From positions 62,001 through 126,000 of the forward strand of contig JAFAZF010000003.1 in the NCBI GenBank assembly GCA_019239915.1: a stretch of 64,000 bases of DNA, given 5' to 3'. Made by a program: the position numbers and the translations under genes. The stretch's first letter is position 1. Every line of letters starts with the position of its first letter. Below the pieces are notes generated by a model, which worked only from the letters and a program-made list of their open reading frames with translations, did not search any database and was not told the origin of the DNA. Below, one piece after another: positions 1 to 8,573 of this stretch. Source of the stretch: Sphingomonadaceae bacterium. Its GTDB lineage: Bacteria > Pseudomonadota > Alphaproteobacteria > Sphingomonadales > Sphingomonadaceae.

Positions 1-2229
1 CTCAGCAACGCGCAATTGCAGCAGCGCGGCATCACTTCGCTCGCCGGGCTTCTCTATAGCGGCGTGCCGGGGCTCACCGTGGTGCCGTTCGCCGGCGCCG
101 AGAACCAGCTCGTGTTCAATATCCGCGGCATCGCGGCGATCGACCCCGGCATCGGCCTCAACGATCAGGGCGTGACGGTCTACACCGACGGCGTGCCGAT
201 CGGCCGCACCAATGGCGGCGGCATCGAGCTCGTCGATCTCGACCGTGTCGAGATCCTGCGTGGCCCCCAGGGCACGCTGTTCGGCCGCAATGCGGAGGGC
301 GGCGCGATCCAGTTCGTGTCCAAGCGGCCGAGCGGCAAGTTCGACGGCTTCGTCGACGGCCAGCTCGGCAACTATAACGAGCAGCGCATCATGGGGCAGG
401 TCGACCTGCCTGAATTCGCCAATATCTCGATCAAGGTCGGCGGCCTCGTCGATCGCCACGACGGCTATGTCGAGAACGCGCCGACCGGCCCGAACGACAG
501 CCTGCCCAAGGGCACGCACCAGGACTTCGACTTCAAGAACCAGAAGGCGTTCCGAGTAGCGGCGCTCTGGAAGCCGGCGCCGAACTTCAACGCCTATTAC
601 GCGTTCGACTATTCGAACCTGCACTTCACCAACATGTACCAGCAGCGCTTCGGCGGCCGCGTCGGCGTGACGCCGGCGTTCGCCGCCGCCTGCACGGGCG
701 CTGCCAGCGATCCGCTCTTCTGCAGCTTCCTCGCGGCCAACACCTATACCGGCACGCAGCAGCCGGAGCCGGGTCGGAGCAGCGTCTCGGCGCTGCCCAG
801 CTATGTGCCGGACAATATCAACAAGAACCAGGGTCATACGCTGATCCTGACCTACGACGCGATGGACAACCTGCAACTCAAGTCGATTACCGGTTATCGC
901 CGCGTCGACGAGGTGAGCCTCAACAATCTCGATACTTCGACGGTCTTCGTTCAGCTGATCCCGAGTTCGCTGTGGACGACGCTGCCGGTCGGGACGCAGG
1001 CTGCTGTCGCGGGTACCGTCGCCAATGCCGAGATCCACCAGCACCAGCTCAGCGAAGAGCTGCAGGCGATCGGCACCTTCGGCAGACTGCAGCTAACGAC
1101 CGGCCTCTTCTATTATCACGAAGTGCTGCGCGACATCCGCTTCAACGGATTCAACTATTCCTACGTGACGGACGGCACCAGCACGTCGCTGACACCCGAA
1201 TCCCTCGCCGAATATTTTCCGTTCGGTACGGGGCGCCAGCAGTACAATGCGCACGCCGACTCGTTCGCTGCCTACGGCCAGGCGACCTATACGCCGGACG
1301 TCCTGGACGATCGGCTCAAGCTGATCGTCGGCTTGCGCTACACGCATGACAAGAAGGTCTTCCATCGCGTCGTCTTCGGCGGTGCGCCTGACGACCTGCT
1401 TGCACCGATCTTCAAGAAAGGGCGGGTCGATCCGGCCTTCACGCTCAGCTTCCAGGCAACGCCGACTCTCAACCTCTATGCGAAATATTCGAGCGCGTAC
1501 CGGGCCGGCGGTGTCGGCGTGCGCAACACGCTGGCGCTCGACGTCTATGGTGAAGAGGTCAACAAGAGCTTCGAGGCCGGCTTCAAGAGCGAGCTGTTCG
1601 ATCATCGCGTCCGGTTCAACGCCGACGGGTTCTACAGCCGGGTGAGCGGCTATCAGACCTCCGAAGGCAATGACCCGATCAACCCGGCCAGCACCGATAC
1701 GGTCAACCTGAACGGCACCGTGAAATTCTATGGCGCCGAGACGGAGCTCACAGTGGTGCCGGTGCGGAATCTCACCCTTACGGGTAGCTACGCCTATCTT
1801 GGCTTCAAGGCACCCAAGACGGTGTCGGATGCGCTCGGCACCTATGCGCTCGAGCTGCCCAATGCGCCGCATCACCAACTGAGCCTGAGCGGCGACTATG
1901 TGATGCCGACCAATAGCGAGGCGACGATCCTGTTCCACGGCGATTACAGCCTGACGAGCAACTATGTCTCGAACCCGGTCGAGTTTCCCGGGGTGCGCTT
2001 CCCGAGGCAGTCGCAGCACACGCTGAACGCCCGTGTCGGCGCGCAGCATATCGGTTCGGGGCCGGAGAAGCTGTCGGTCTATCTGTTCGTGAAGAACATG
2101 CTGAACAGCAAGGACTATGACTACGGCTACAACATCCGCGAGACCGATCCGAACGGCCCGACCTTCGGCGGCATCGCGGTCGCGACCGCGCCGCGCCTGT
2201 TCGGCGCCGAAGCCCGCGTCGACTTCTGA
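1..2229 (+). CDS. TonB-dependent outer-membrane receptor (5' truncated by window edge)
   Basis: The reading frame is open from base 1 (first residues LSNAQ), so the true start, signal peptide and TonB box lie outside the window; the TTG at 16 is not the start. The visible N-terminal part is the plug domain, with the conserved VEILRGPQGTLFGRNAEGG stretch (about residues 80-100) followed by IQFVSKRP. The remainder is an outer-membrane beta-barrel rich in alternating aromatic strands, ending in ARVDF with the terminal aromatic residue usual for barrel proteins. Such receptors take up substrates larger than porins admit, using energy from TonB-ExbBD. The next genes are catabolic, so the ligand may be an organic substrate rather than a siderophore; that is inference from context. 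Confidence 0.93.
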   Translation, partial: LSNAQLQQRGITSLAGLLYSGVPGLTVVPFAGAENQLVFNIRGIAAIDPGIGLNDQGVTVYTDGVPIGRTNGGGIELVDLDRVEILRGPQGTLFGRNAEGGAIQFVSKRPSGKFDGFVDGQLGNYNEQRIMGQVDLPEFANISIKVGGLVDRHDGYVENAPTGPNDSLPKGTHQDFDFKNQKAFRVAALWKPAPNFNAYYAFDYSNLHFTNMYQQRFGGRVGVTPAFAAACTGAASDPLFCSFLAANTYTGTQQPEPGRSSVSALPSYVPDNINKNQGHTLILTYDAMDNLQLKSITGYRRVDEVSLNNLDTSTVFVQLIPSSLWTTLPVGTQAAVAGTVANAEIHQHQLSEELQAIGTFGRLQLTTGLFYYHEVLRDIRFNGFNYSYVTDGTSTSLTPESLAEYFPFGTGRQQYNAHADSFAAYGQATYTPDVLDDRLKLIVGLRYTHDKKVFHRVVFGGAPDDLLAPIFKKGRVDPAFTLSFQATPTLNLYAKYSSAYRAGGVGVRNTLALDVYGEEVNKSFEAGFKSELFDHRVRFNADGFYSRVSGYQTSEGNDPINPASTDTVNLNGTVKFYGAETELTVVPVRNLTLTGSYAYLGFKAPKTVSDALGTYALELPNAPHHQLSLSGDYVMPTNSEATILFHGDYSLTSNYVSNPVEFPGVRFPRQSQHTLNARVGAQHIGSGPEKLSVYLFVKNMLNSKDYDYGYNIRETDPNGPTFGGIAVATAPRLFGAEARVDF

Positions 2230-2236
2230 CGGTCAT

Positions 2237-2278
2237 CGGCGAACGTGAACGGGCGTTCGCGCCCAGCCACGTTCGCCG
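2237..2278. terminator. Nested hairpin, probable bidirectional terminator
   Basis: Two perfect 11-base arms (CGGCGAACGTG at 2237-2247 and its complement at 2268-2278) enclose a second hairpin, GGGCG-TTCG-CGCCC (2251-2264), closed by a stable UUCG tetraloop. It sits between the convergent receptor gene (ends 2229) and the GST-like gene (ends 2291), so it could end transcripts from both sides. No long U tract follows on either strand. Confidence 0.7.
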
Positions 2279-2290
2279 GTCGAAGAGGTG

Positions 2291-3052
2291 TCAGAACGAC
2301 ATCGGCAGGGTGAAATAGCGTTCGAGAATATCGTCGCGATGCACGACGAGGATCGGCGGTAGCGGCCGGTCCAACGCCGCGGCGCAGACCTCCGCCATGG
2401 CGCGATAGGCATCGGGCATCGGGCATATCGATGCCGGCATCGACGCGAAGAAGTTGGAGAAGGTCGTCCAATAGATGTCCGCCGCGCTCAGCCGCGTGCC
2501 GATGAAATAGCGGCGGCCGACGTCGCGCTGGGCGGTGAGCCTACGTGCCAGCATCCCGATCACGGCGTTGACCCGTATCCGCGCGTGATCGACGTCGGCA
2601 CCATCCGCGAACCGCGCACGCAGCGGCCCGGCGGGAGATCGCGCGTCGCCCTCCGCGGCGGCGAAGGCGAGCGCGCGCGCGTTCCAACCGAGCCCGTCTT
2701 CGCCGCAGATCTCGTGGCAAAGGCCGAACATGGCGGCGCGCTCGTCCTGATCGGCTGGCAGCATCGGCGGATCCGGTGCGAGCCGCTCCGCCAGCATGAT
2801 CATCTCGGACCACAAGGCGCGCGGTCGCTCGTCCTCGAACATCGCGACCGGTGCCGAACGTTGTCCGGTCCAGCGATAGAGCGTTTCGTTGGCGCCACCC
2901 GCCTCCTGGACGACCGGCACATAGTCGATCCGCTTGATCTCGAAGATCGCCTTGACCGCCTCCGACCACGGGCCCGGATAGCCGCGCGTGAAGGCGATGC
3001 GCAGACCCGGCAGCGTCAGCGCGTCCTCGGCGCTGACATAGGCGTTCCGCAT
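2291..3052 (-). CDS. Glutathione S-transferase-like protein
   Basis: The 253-residue protein begins MRNAYVSAED. A longer in-frame reading to 3298 would run through the end of the upstream hydrolase and was rejected. Residues about 15-80 fit a thioredoxin-fold GST N-terminal domain (LRIAFTRGYPGPWSEAVK, then a strand and RSAPVAMFED, where the A-P dipeptide occupies the place of the cis-proline loop). An all-helical C-terminal domain follows. The usual catalytic Ser/Cys position could be the Ser of GPWSE, but this is by eye. It is the last gene of the minus-strand catabolic operon, 29 bases after the serine hydrolase. GSTs in sphingomonad catabolic operons often cleave ethers or isomerise intermediates; the reaction here is unknown. 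Confidence 0.75.
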   Translation of the reverse strand: MRNAYVSAEDALTLPGLRIAFTRGYPGPWSEAVKAIFEIKRIDYVPVVQEAGGANETLYRWTGQRSAPVAMFEDERPRALWSEMIMLAERLAPDPPMLPADQDERAAMFGLCHEICGEDGLGWNARALAFAAAEGDARSPAGPLRARFADGADVDHARIRVNAVIGMLARRLTAQRDVGRRYFIGTRLSAADIYWTTFSNFFASMPASICPMPDAYRAMAEVCAAALDRPLPPILVVHRDDILERYFTLPMSF

Positions 3053-3081
3053 CAACGCGCTCCTCTTCGGCGGCGGTGGCT

Positions 3082-4248
3082 TCAGCCTTCGATGTCGAGC
3101 GCGGAGCGGATCGCCTCCGCGACGATCGCGCTGCTGTCTTCGTCGCGCGATTGCGGCATCTGCATCCGGTTGTGGCAGAAGGCGAAGGCGAAGCGCTTCT
3201 GCATGTCGGCGAAGCCTTGGGTGTTGCCGGCGCCGGGATGGCAGATCACGCGGCGATAACGCGCGGCGGCGCAGGGCGGATTTTCCTGGCCGAGCCAATA
3301 GCCCGCCTCGCTGAGCGGCAGCGGCTGGCCGTACATGACGATGTCGGGCTCGTCGGCGTTCGAACGCGGCTGGTTGAACGTGGCGACCCGCTCGGCGGAG
3401 AGCAACCGCACGCCATCGAGCGCGCCGCCCTGCGCGAGCATCGCCCAGAAGCGGGCCGAGCTACGCGCGTTGAAGATGCCGCCGACACCCGCGATCGGCG
3501 CGCGCATCACCTCCGGCCGCTCGAACACCGCGGGAATGAGATCGACCTGCGGCGGCATCGAGGCGGAGTAGAGTTCCGGCCCGTTGGTGATCGGCTCGTA
3601 GGCGAGGCTGAGCTTCGCGACGCGCGGTGCCGCCTCCTCCGGCAGCCCGACCCACAGATCGGTGATACCCAGCGGCTCGGCGATCTCCTCGCGAACGAAG
3701 CGGCCGATGTCGCGATGTTGGGGATCGGTGCGGCGGACGAGCTCCCCGATCAGCCAGCCATGCGTCATCGACTGGTAGAGCGCGCGACTGCCCGGAGGCG
3801 CGATCGGCGTCAGCGCGGCGATCTGCGCAATCATCCAATCCCAGTCGCACATCTGCTCGGGCGTCACGCCGACCGGCATCTGGGGAACGCCGGCACGATG
3901 CGTGATGACATGGCGAACGGTGGTCGCCTCCTTGCCGTGCTGGCCGTATTCGGGCCAATAGGCGACGACCAGATCGTCATAGCCGATGTGGCCGCGCTCG
4001 ATCTGCATGTGCAGCGCCGTCACCACCACCGCCTTCGTTACCGAATAGACGTGGAAGATCGTGTCGGGCGTGACCGGGCGGCCGCTCGCGGGATCGGCGA
4101 TGCCCTCGCTGACGTCCACTACCTGCTCGCCGTCCAGATAGGCGGAGACCTGGACGCCGGTCTCGCGCCCCTCGTCGATCAGGCGCAGGACGGTGTCGCG
4201 CACGGCGGTCTCTGCGCGGCTGCCGCGCGATGCGATCGTGGTGGCCAT
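3082..4248 (-). CDS. Serine hydrolase of the beta-lactamase/EstB (class C-like) family
   Basis: The 388-residue protein carries the family's motifs: S69-V-T-K72 (nucleophile Ser and general-base Lys of the SxxK motif) and Y158-Q-S (the YxS/YxN motif), with ITHRAG (115-120) as the conserved loop between them. A late HPGAGNTQGF segment fits the third (KTG-equivalent) motif. No signal peptide is visible, so it is probably a cytoplasmic esterase or lactone/amide hydrolase and not a resistance enzyme. The start is supported by GGAGAG four bases upstream of the ATG. It lies between an SDR gene (45-base gap) and the GST-like gene in one operon and could open an ester or lactone in the same pathway. 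Confidence 0.88.
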   Translation of the reverse strand: MATTIASRGSRAETAVRDTVLRLIDEGRETGVQVSAYLDGEQVVDVSEGIADPASGRPVTPDTIFHVYSVTKAVVVTALHMQIERGHIGYDDLVVAYWPEYGQHGKEATTVRHVITHRAGVPQMPVGVTPEQMCDWDWMIAQIAALTPIAPPGSRALYQSMTHGWLIGELVRRTDPQHRDIGRFVREEIAEPLGITDLWVGLPEEAAPRVAKLSLAYEPITNGPELYSASMPPQVDLIPAVFERPEVMRAPIAGVGGIFNARSSARFWAMLAQGGALDGVRLLSAERVATFNQPRSNADEPDIVMYGQPLPLSEAGYWLGQENPPCAAARYRRVICHPGAGNTQGFADMQKRFAFAFCHNRMQMPQSRDEDSSAIVAEAIRSALDIEG

Positions 4249-4293
4249 GGTTCTCTCCGTTCGTTCGGTTGCGTTCGAGGCTAGTGGGCGCGG

Positions 4294-5124
4294 CTAAGTC
4301 TGGTCAACGCGGCATTGCGCGGCGTCGCGATCGTCGGCGACGCTCGGGAAATGGCAATGGACGCCGCCGTCCACCGGGATCAGCGTGCCGGTGAGGAACG
4401 GCGCGTCGCCCGAGGCGAGCAGCAGCGCCACGGCGGCGACGTCGGCCGGCGTGCCGGGATCGCGGACCACCTGATGGCGGCCGAGCCGCGCAATGTCCTC
4501 GGCCGTCAGGTTGTTCGCGATGACGTTCTGCGTGAGGATCATGCCCGGAAGGATCGCGTTGCAGCGTATCCCATCGTGGCCGTAGCGGGCGGCGGTGTAC
4601 TTGGTCAGCAGGTTCAGCCCGGCCTTGGACGTCGTGTAGGCGGGGCGCACCCATTCCGGCAGATCCTGCGCGCTGGTCGTCGAAATGTTGATGATGGTGC
4701 CCTGCTTGCGCGGCAGCATCGCGCGGAGCGCATGCTTGCTGCACAGCATCGGACCGCGCAGGTTGACTGCCATCGTCCGCTCCCAGAGCTCAAGATCCAT
4801 GTCGTGGATGTCAAGATCGGCATTCATGATCGGACCGCCGACGATCGCGGCGTTGTTTACCAGCACGTCGATGCCGCCGAACCGCGCGACGAATTCCGCA
4901 AGCAGCGCCTCGACCTGCGCTTCGTCCGAGATGTCGGCGGTGAAGGCCTGCGCATCGCCGCCCGCAGCGCGGATGGCGGTGGCGGCCGCCTCCGCGCCCG
5001 CCGGGTTGCGGCTGCCGACGACACCGACGGACGCGCCATGACCGGCGAACACCGCCGCCATCTCGGCGCCGAGGCCGCTGCTGGCGCCGGTGATGAGGAT
5101 CGTCTTGCCTTGGAGCCGCTTCAT
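4294..5124 (-). CDS. SDR family NAD(P)-dependent oxidoreductase
   Basis: The 276-residue classical short-chain dehydrogenase shows the TGASSGLG cofactor loop near the N-terminus, NNAA in the core, a catalytic Ser in ISTTSAQ and YTTSK as the YxxxK pair. The C-terminal GTLIPVDGG is also typical. The ATG at 5124 (MKRLQGK) is preceded by AGGAGGAG at good spacing; the upstream ATG at 5145 lacks this and is less likely. It probably oxidises an alcohol or reduces a ketone in the pathway encoded by this operon. Substrate and cofactor preference cannot be read. It lies 27 bases downstream of a second SDR gene. Confidence 0.9.
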   Translation of the reverse strand: MKRLQGKTILITGASSGLGAEMAAVFAGHGASVGVVGSRNPAGAEAAATAIRAAGGDAQAFTADISDEAQVEALLAEFVARFGGIDVLVNNAAIVGGPIMNADLDIHDMDLELWERTMAVNLRGPMLCSKHALRAMLPRKQGTIINISTTSAQDLPEWVRPAYTTSKAGLNLLTKYTAARYGHDGIRCNAILPGMILTQNVIANNLTAEDIARLGRHQVVRDPGTPADVAAVALLLASGDAPFLTGTLIPVDGGVHCHFPSVADDRDAAQCRVDQT

Positions 5125-5151
5125 GTCCTCTCCTCCTCTGGCCAATGGCGG

Positions 5152-5901
5152 TCAGGCCAGCGCGCCGCCATCGACCTCGTGGAACGAGCCGGTCACGAAA
5201 CTTGCTTCGTCGCTGAGCAGCCACGCGACCAGCGCGGCGGCCTCGTCGGGGCGACCGGGCCGGCCCAGCGGCGTAGCCTTCGCCTGCTCGATCAGGCGCG
5301 GCGATATGCTGTCGCGGCCGGGGCGGATCAGCGGCGTGTCGATCATGCCCGGCGCGACCGCGTTGACGCGGATGCCGGCCGCCCCGTTCTCCTTGGCCGC
5401 TGCGGCGATCAGCGCGTTCATGCCGCGCTTCGATGCGCTGTAGGCAGACATGCGCGGCGTCGTGCGGTGCGCGGCGATCGAGGTGACGCAGCAGATCGTA
5501 CCCGCCGACTTATGGGCAAGCATGTCGCGGAGCACCGCGCGCAGAACCAGCATGGTGCCGCGCAGGTTGACATGGATCATGCGGTCGAATTCGCCGACGT
5601 CGATCTCGGCGACCGGTTTCGGCGCGCCGATCACGCCGGCGCAGTGCGCAAGCAGGTGGAGCGCGCCGAAGCGCTCGTGCGCGGCAGTGACGAAGGCGTC
5701 GCAACCCTCCTCGCTCGCGATGTCCGCCGTCAGCGTGCGGAAATCATCGCGATCCTGGCCGAAGCCGGCTTGGCGGTCCACGGCGACGACGCAGGCGCCG
5801 CCTTCGAGCAGCCGCGCCGCCACCGCTGCGCCGATCCCGCTCGCCGCGCCGGTAACGACGGCGACCTTGCCGGCGAAGCGCAGCGAGGCCGGCACCGCCA
5901 T
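5152..5901 (-). CDS. SDR family oxidoreductase
   Basis: The 249-residue classical SDR has TGAASGIG at residues 18-25, HCAG in place of the usual NNAG, a Ser in CVTSIAA and the YSASK catalytic pair. It ends with FHEVDGGALA. The NNAG-to-HCAG change is uncommon but leaves the fold motif in place. Its ATG lies one base after the TGA of the upstream dioxygenase gene, so translation is very likely coupled. With the following SDR it gives two oxidoreductases in one operon, perhaps acting on successive or stereochemically different hydroxyl groups. Confidence 0.9.
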   Translation of the reverse strand: MAVPASLRFAGKVAVVTGAASGIGAAVAARLLEGGACVVAVDRQAGFGQDRDDFRTLTADIASEEGCDAFVTAAHERFGALHLLAHCAGVIGAPKPVAEIDVGEFDRMIHVNLRGTMLVLRAVLRDMLAHKSAGTICCVTSIAAHRTTPRMSAYSASKRGMNALIAAAAKENGAAGIRVNAVAPGMIDTPLIRPGRDSISPRLIEQAKATPLGRPGRPDEAAALVAWLLSDEASFVTGSFHEVDGGALA

Positions 5902-5902
5902 C

Positions 5903-6793
5903 TCAGACGAGCCGTGCGGTCACGGCGGAGAAATCGAAATGCGGCGCGATCCGCTCGGGGAACGCTGCCGCGATCGGCAGATTGTCGAGCGCACCGATCC
6001 GCCAAAGCTCGCGCCGATCGTGCGGATCATAATCGTGCGCGCCATAATGGAGCGTGCAGCGATTATCCCAGATCACCACGTCGCCGGGCCGATGCGAGCG
6101 GCGCACCGTGAACTCGGGCTGCGCGGAGATCTCGCGCAGATAGTCGAGAAGCACCATGCTCTCCTTGCGGCGCAGCTGCGGAATGTGCGTCAGATAGCCG
6201 CTCGTCACGTAGAGATGCTCGCGGCCGGAATGCGGGTGCCGGCAGACGATCGGATGCTCGATCGGCTTGGCGCTGGTATCGCCGAGCCCCTTGAACACAT
6301 GGACGCCGGTCAGCGTCCGCGCGAGTTCCTTGATCGGATGCGAAAGCGCTTCGAACGCGGCATATTGGTTGCTCCAAAGCGTGTCGCCACCGCGACGAGG
6401 CGTCTCGACGAGCTGGAACATCGCAATCGCCTCGGGAACGCGCTGATAGGTGAAATCGGCGTGCCACATGTCCGAATAGTTGTGCGTGTTCTTTCCCGGC
6501 ACCGGCGTGATGAAGCGGCCGAGCGAGGGAAATTGCGCGTCGCGTCGCGGATCGCTCGGATCGAGTATGTTGAGCTCGCCGAACCGCGAAGCCAGCGTGC
6601 ACATCGCCTCTGCGGAAAGATGCTGGCCGGGCAGGAACAGCACGAGATGATCCGTCAGCAGCGCTCTCAACTCCGCGAACAGTCCGTCATCGTTCAGCCG
6701 GTCGGCGAGCGTCACGCCCGTAATCTCGGCGGCGAATGTACCGCCGCGCGGCGTGACGGTAAGCGACTGCGCGATCTTCGCTTCGATGTTCAT
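5903..6793 (-). CDS. TauD/TfdA-type Fe(II)/2-oxoglutarate-dependent dioxygenase
   Basis: The 296-residue protein (start MNIEAKIAQS) has the double-stranded beta-helix iron site of this family: H111-A-D113 in the MWHADF motif and the distal H249 in NRCTLHYGAH, with arginines at R261 and R265 placed to bind the 2-oxoglutarate carboxylate. TauD/TfdA enzymes hydroxylate a carbon next to a sulfonate, ether or similar group and release aldehyde plus leaving group. The gene sits with two SDRs, a hydrolase and a GST-like gene, so a hydroxylation step in catabolism is likely, but sulfonate use is not implied because no sulfonate transporter is present. A GGAAG lies about ten bases upstream of the ATG. 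Confidence 0.9.
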   Translation of the reverse strand: MNIEAKIAQSLTVTPRGGTFAAEITGVTLADRLNDDGLFAELRALLTDHLVLFLPGQHLSAEAMCTLASRFGELNILDPSDPRRDAQFPSLGRFITPVPGKNTHNYSDMWHADFTYQRVPEAIAMFQLVETPRRGGDTLWSNQYAAFEALSHPIKELARTLTGVHVFKGLGDTSAKPIEHPIVCRHPHSGREHLYVTSGYLTHIPQLRRKESMVLLDYLREISAQPEFTVRRSHRPGDVVIWDNRCTLHYGAHDYDPHDRRELWRIGALDNLPIAAAFPERIAPHFDFSAVTARLV

Positions 6794-6932
6794 CGCTGGA
6801 GGCTTCCGTTCTCCGCCCCGCGGATGCTCCGCGCGGGCAACCATCGGATAGGGAGCCGCACGCGCGCCGGTCAATGATGTCGCCCATCACAGCGCCGTGG
6901 AGCGCGGATCAAAGCTCGACGCGCTTGGCCGA

Positions 6933-7457
6933 TCAGTTCGCCGCGCGTGTGTCCAGCGCGGCCTCGTAGCTCGCCGATTGCAGAAAGCGTGTCTTGCCGA
7001 AGCCGTCTTCATAGGGCGACAGGAAGGCGGGCAGGAACACCATCTCGCTGAACCTCCAGCCCTGCGCCGTGCGGCGCATCTTGCAATCGTAGCGGCCGCA
7101 AACCCACAGCGCCTCCCCGTCCGGCGTCACCAGCGGGCACAATCCGGACCATGATCCGGTCGCGCCGTCACCGTCGATCTCGATGTCCGGGTTCATCGTG
7201 ATGTGGACGCTCATGCTCGCGGCATGGCCGAGCTCCGCGCACCAGCGCTGGATTGCCTCGCGGCCGTGCCAGCGGCCGGCGGTGCCAGCATCCCACATCG
7301 CGTCCTCGGTGAAGGCCTGGCCAACGGCCTGCGGATCGCGATTCGCGCCGGCCCAGCCGGTATCGTAGTTGCGGCAGTAGCGCGCCATCAGGCGGCGGAT
7401 CGCCTCGATGTCTTCCAGCCGTCGGATGCGGGCTTCCAGCGATGCCGCCTGCTCCAT
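6933..7457 (-). CDS. SnoaL-like (NTF2-fold) protein
   Basis: The 174-residue protein starts MEQAASLEAR, with GGGAG upstream of the ATG. It has the SnoaL_4 layout: an N-terminal helix with IEAIRRLMARYCR, then FTEDAMWDAG, W-H-G-R and a C-terminal antiparallel sheet with GRYDCKMRRT. Family members include polyketide cyclases, ring-hydroxylating dioxygenase small subunits and steroid isomerase-like enzymes; many are of unknown function. It is co-directional with the dioxygenase and oxidoreductase genes around it (25 bases after the MDR gene, 139 bases before the dioxygenase), so a small-molecule isomerase or dehydratase role in the pathway is plausible but not shown. Confidence 0.8.
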   Translation of the reverse strand: MEQAASLEARIRRLEDIEAIRRLMARYCRNYDTGWAGANRDPQAVGQAFTEDAMWDAGTAGRWHGREAIQRWCAELGHAASMSVHITMNPDIEIDGDGATGSWSGLCPLVTPDGEALWVCGRYDCKMRRTAQGWRFSEMVFLPAFLSPYEDGFGKTRFLQSASYEAALDTRAAN

Positions 7458-7482
7458 CTCGCGTCTCCCATGCTGCTTGCCG

Positions 7483-8397
7483 TCAGGGAATGAGGACGAT
7501 CTTGCCGCCCAGGCCACCGGCTTCGACGAGCCGCTGCGCTTCCGCCGCCTGCTCGAGCGGCATGCGCCGGGCGATCGGCACTTCGAGCGTGCCGGACGCG
7601 ACGTCGGCGGCCAGCCTGGCGAGCCGCTCCGCGTCTGGATGAAGGCCGATGAACTGCGGCGTCGCCGGCAGCCCCGCGGGGTCGATCGGCGTCGTCGAGA
7701 CGGTGATGATCCGGCCGCCGGGCCGCATCCGCCTGCACAACGCCGCGACCTCTGGGCCGCCGACCGTATCGGCGACATGATCGAAAGCGAGATCGTCCGG
7801 GATATTGCCGCCCAGTTCGATCACCTGGGTGGCGCCGAGCCGCTCCGCCTCCGCGAACTGCGACCGCCGCACCGCGGCGACTACCTTCACGCCCATCGCG
7901 AGCGCGGCGTGCAGCGCGAAGCGGCCGACCGCGCCGGTGGCGCCGGTGATCAGCACCGTCTGGCCCGGCTCGGGCCGGACATGTTCCTCGATCTGCTGGA
8001 CGCCCGTGAGCCCGCCAGTGGGCAGCGCCGCCGCGATCGCCATGTCGAGCCCGTCCGGCACCTTCGCACAAACCGCGGCATCGCGAACCGCATATTCGGC
8101 ATAGCCGCCTTTTTCGATGGCATCGAGATGCACGATCACGCGATCGCCCGGGGCAAACCGGTCGACGCCGCCGCCCAGCGCCTCGACGGTCCCGGCGGCG
8201 TCGTATCCGACGACATGCGGCAGGGGCAGGGGTATATGCGCGCGGAACATGCCTTCCCGCCATTTATAGTCCGCCGGGTTCACCGCCGCCGCCGCGATCT
8301 TGACGAGGATCTGCCCGGCACCGGGCTGCGGCATCTCGACCTCGGCCGGCTGCAAGACCTCGGGCGGACCATAATCGGCGAACTGCATCACGCGCAT
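7483..8397 (-). CDS. NADPH:quinone oxidoreductase-like MDR (zinc-independent alcohol dehydrogenase) family protein
   Basis: The 304-residue medium-chain oxidoreductase shows an N-terminal GroES-like domain (VVGYDAAGTVEALG, FAPGDRV), then a Rossmann domain with ITGATGAVG. No catalytic or structural zinc cysteine cluster is visible, placing it with quinone oxidoreductase or enoyl reductase members. It would use NADPH to reduce a quinone or an activated double bond. It is the first gene of the minus-strand operon that runs to 2291, divergent from the SDR at 8574. Confidence 0.88.
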   Translation of the reverse strand: MRVMQFADYGPPEVLQPAEVEMPQPGAGQILVKIAAAAVNPADYKWREGMFRAHIPLPLPHVVGYDAAGTVEALGGGVDRFAPGDRVIVHLDAIEKGGYAEYAVRDAAVCAKVPDGLDMAIAAALPTGGLTGVQQIEEHVRPEPGQTVLITGATGAVGRFALHAALAMGVKVVAAVRRSQFAEAERLGATQVIELGGNIPDDLAFDHVADTVGGPEVAALCRRMRPGGRIITVSTTPIDPAGLPATPQFIGLHPDAERLARLAADVASGTLEVPIARRMPLEQAAEAQRLVEAGGLGGKIVLIP

Positions 8398-8497
8398 GGC
8401 AGGGTTCTCCTCGTGGTGTCACCGCGCCTTCGAAACGGCCATCGGAGTTCCGCTCATAGGATCGGCCGCCGCTCCCGCCAAGCATGCGCCGCGTACG

Positions 8498-8535
8498 AGC
8501 GCTTTCGAAATCGCGCACTATTTCCTAGAAGCGCT
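8498..8535. promoter_or_regulatory. Inverted repeat in divergent control region
   Basis: AGCGCTT (8498-8504) and its complement AAGCGCT (8529-8535) lie in the 176-base gap between the divergent MDR (start 8397) and SDR (start 8574) genes. The spacing suits a dimeric regulator site shared by both operons, but no -10/-35 boxes are convincing and no regulator gene is adjacent. Confidence 0.3.
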
Positions 8536-8573
8536 TCGCTGGCACCGGTTGGTCAGCCGGAGGGAGGATTGCG

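Noticed and set aside
3082-4248. Beta-lactamase resistance gene
   Set aside because: It has the SxxK and YxS motifs but no signal peptide, and sits in a catabolic operon; the EstB-type esterase group fits better.
4315-6111. Plus-strand 598-codon open frame opposite two SDR genes
   Set aside because: Arg/Ala/Asp-rich antisense shadow of high-GC genes; no family motif, and the minus strand has complete SDR signatures.
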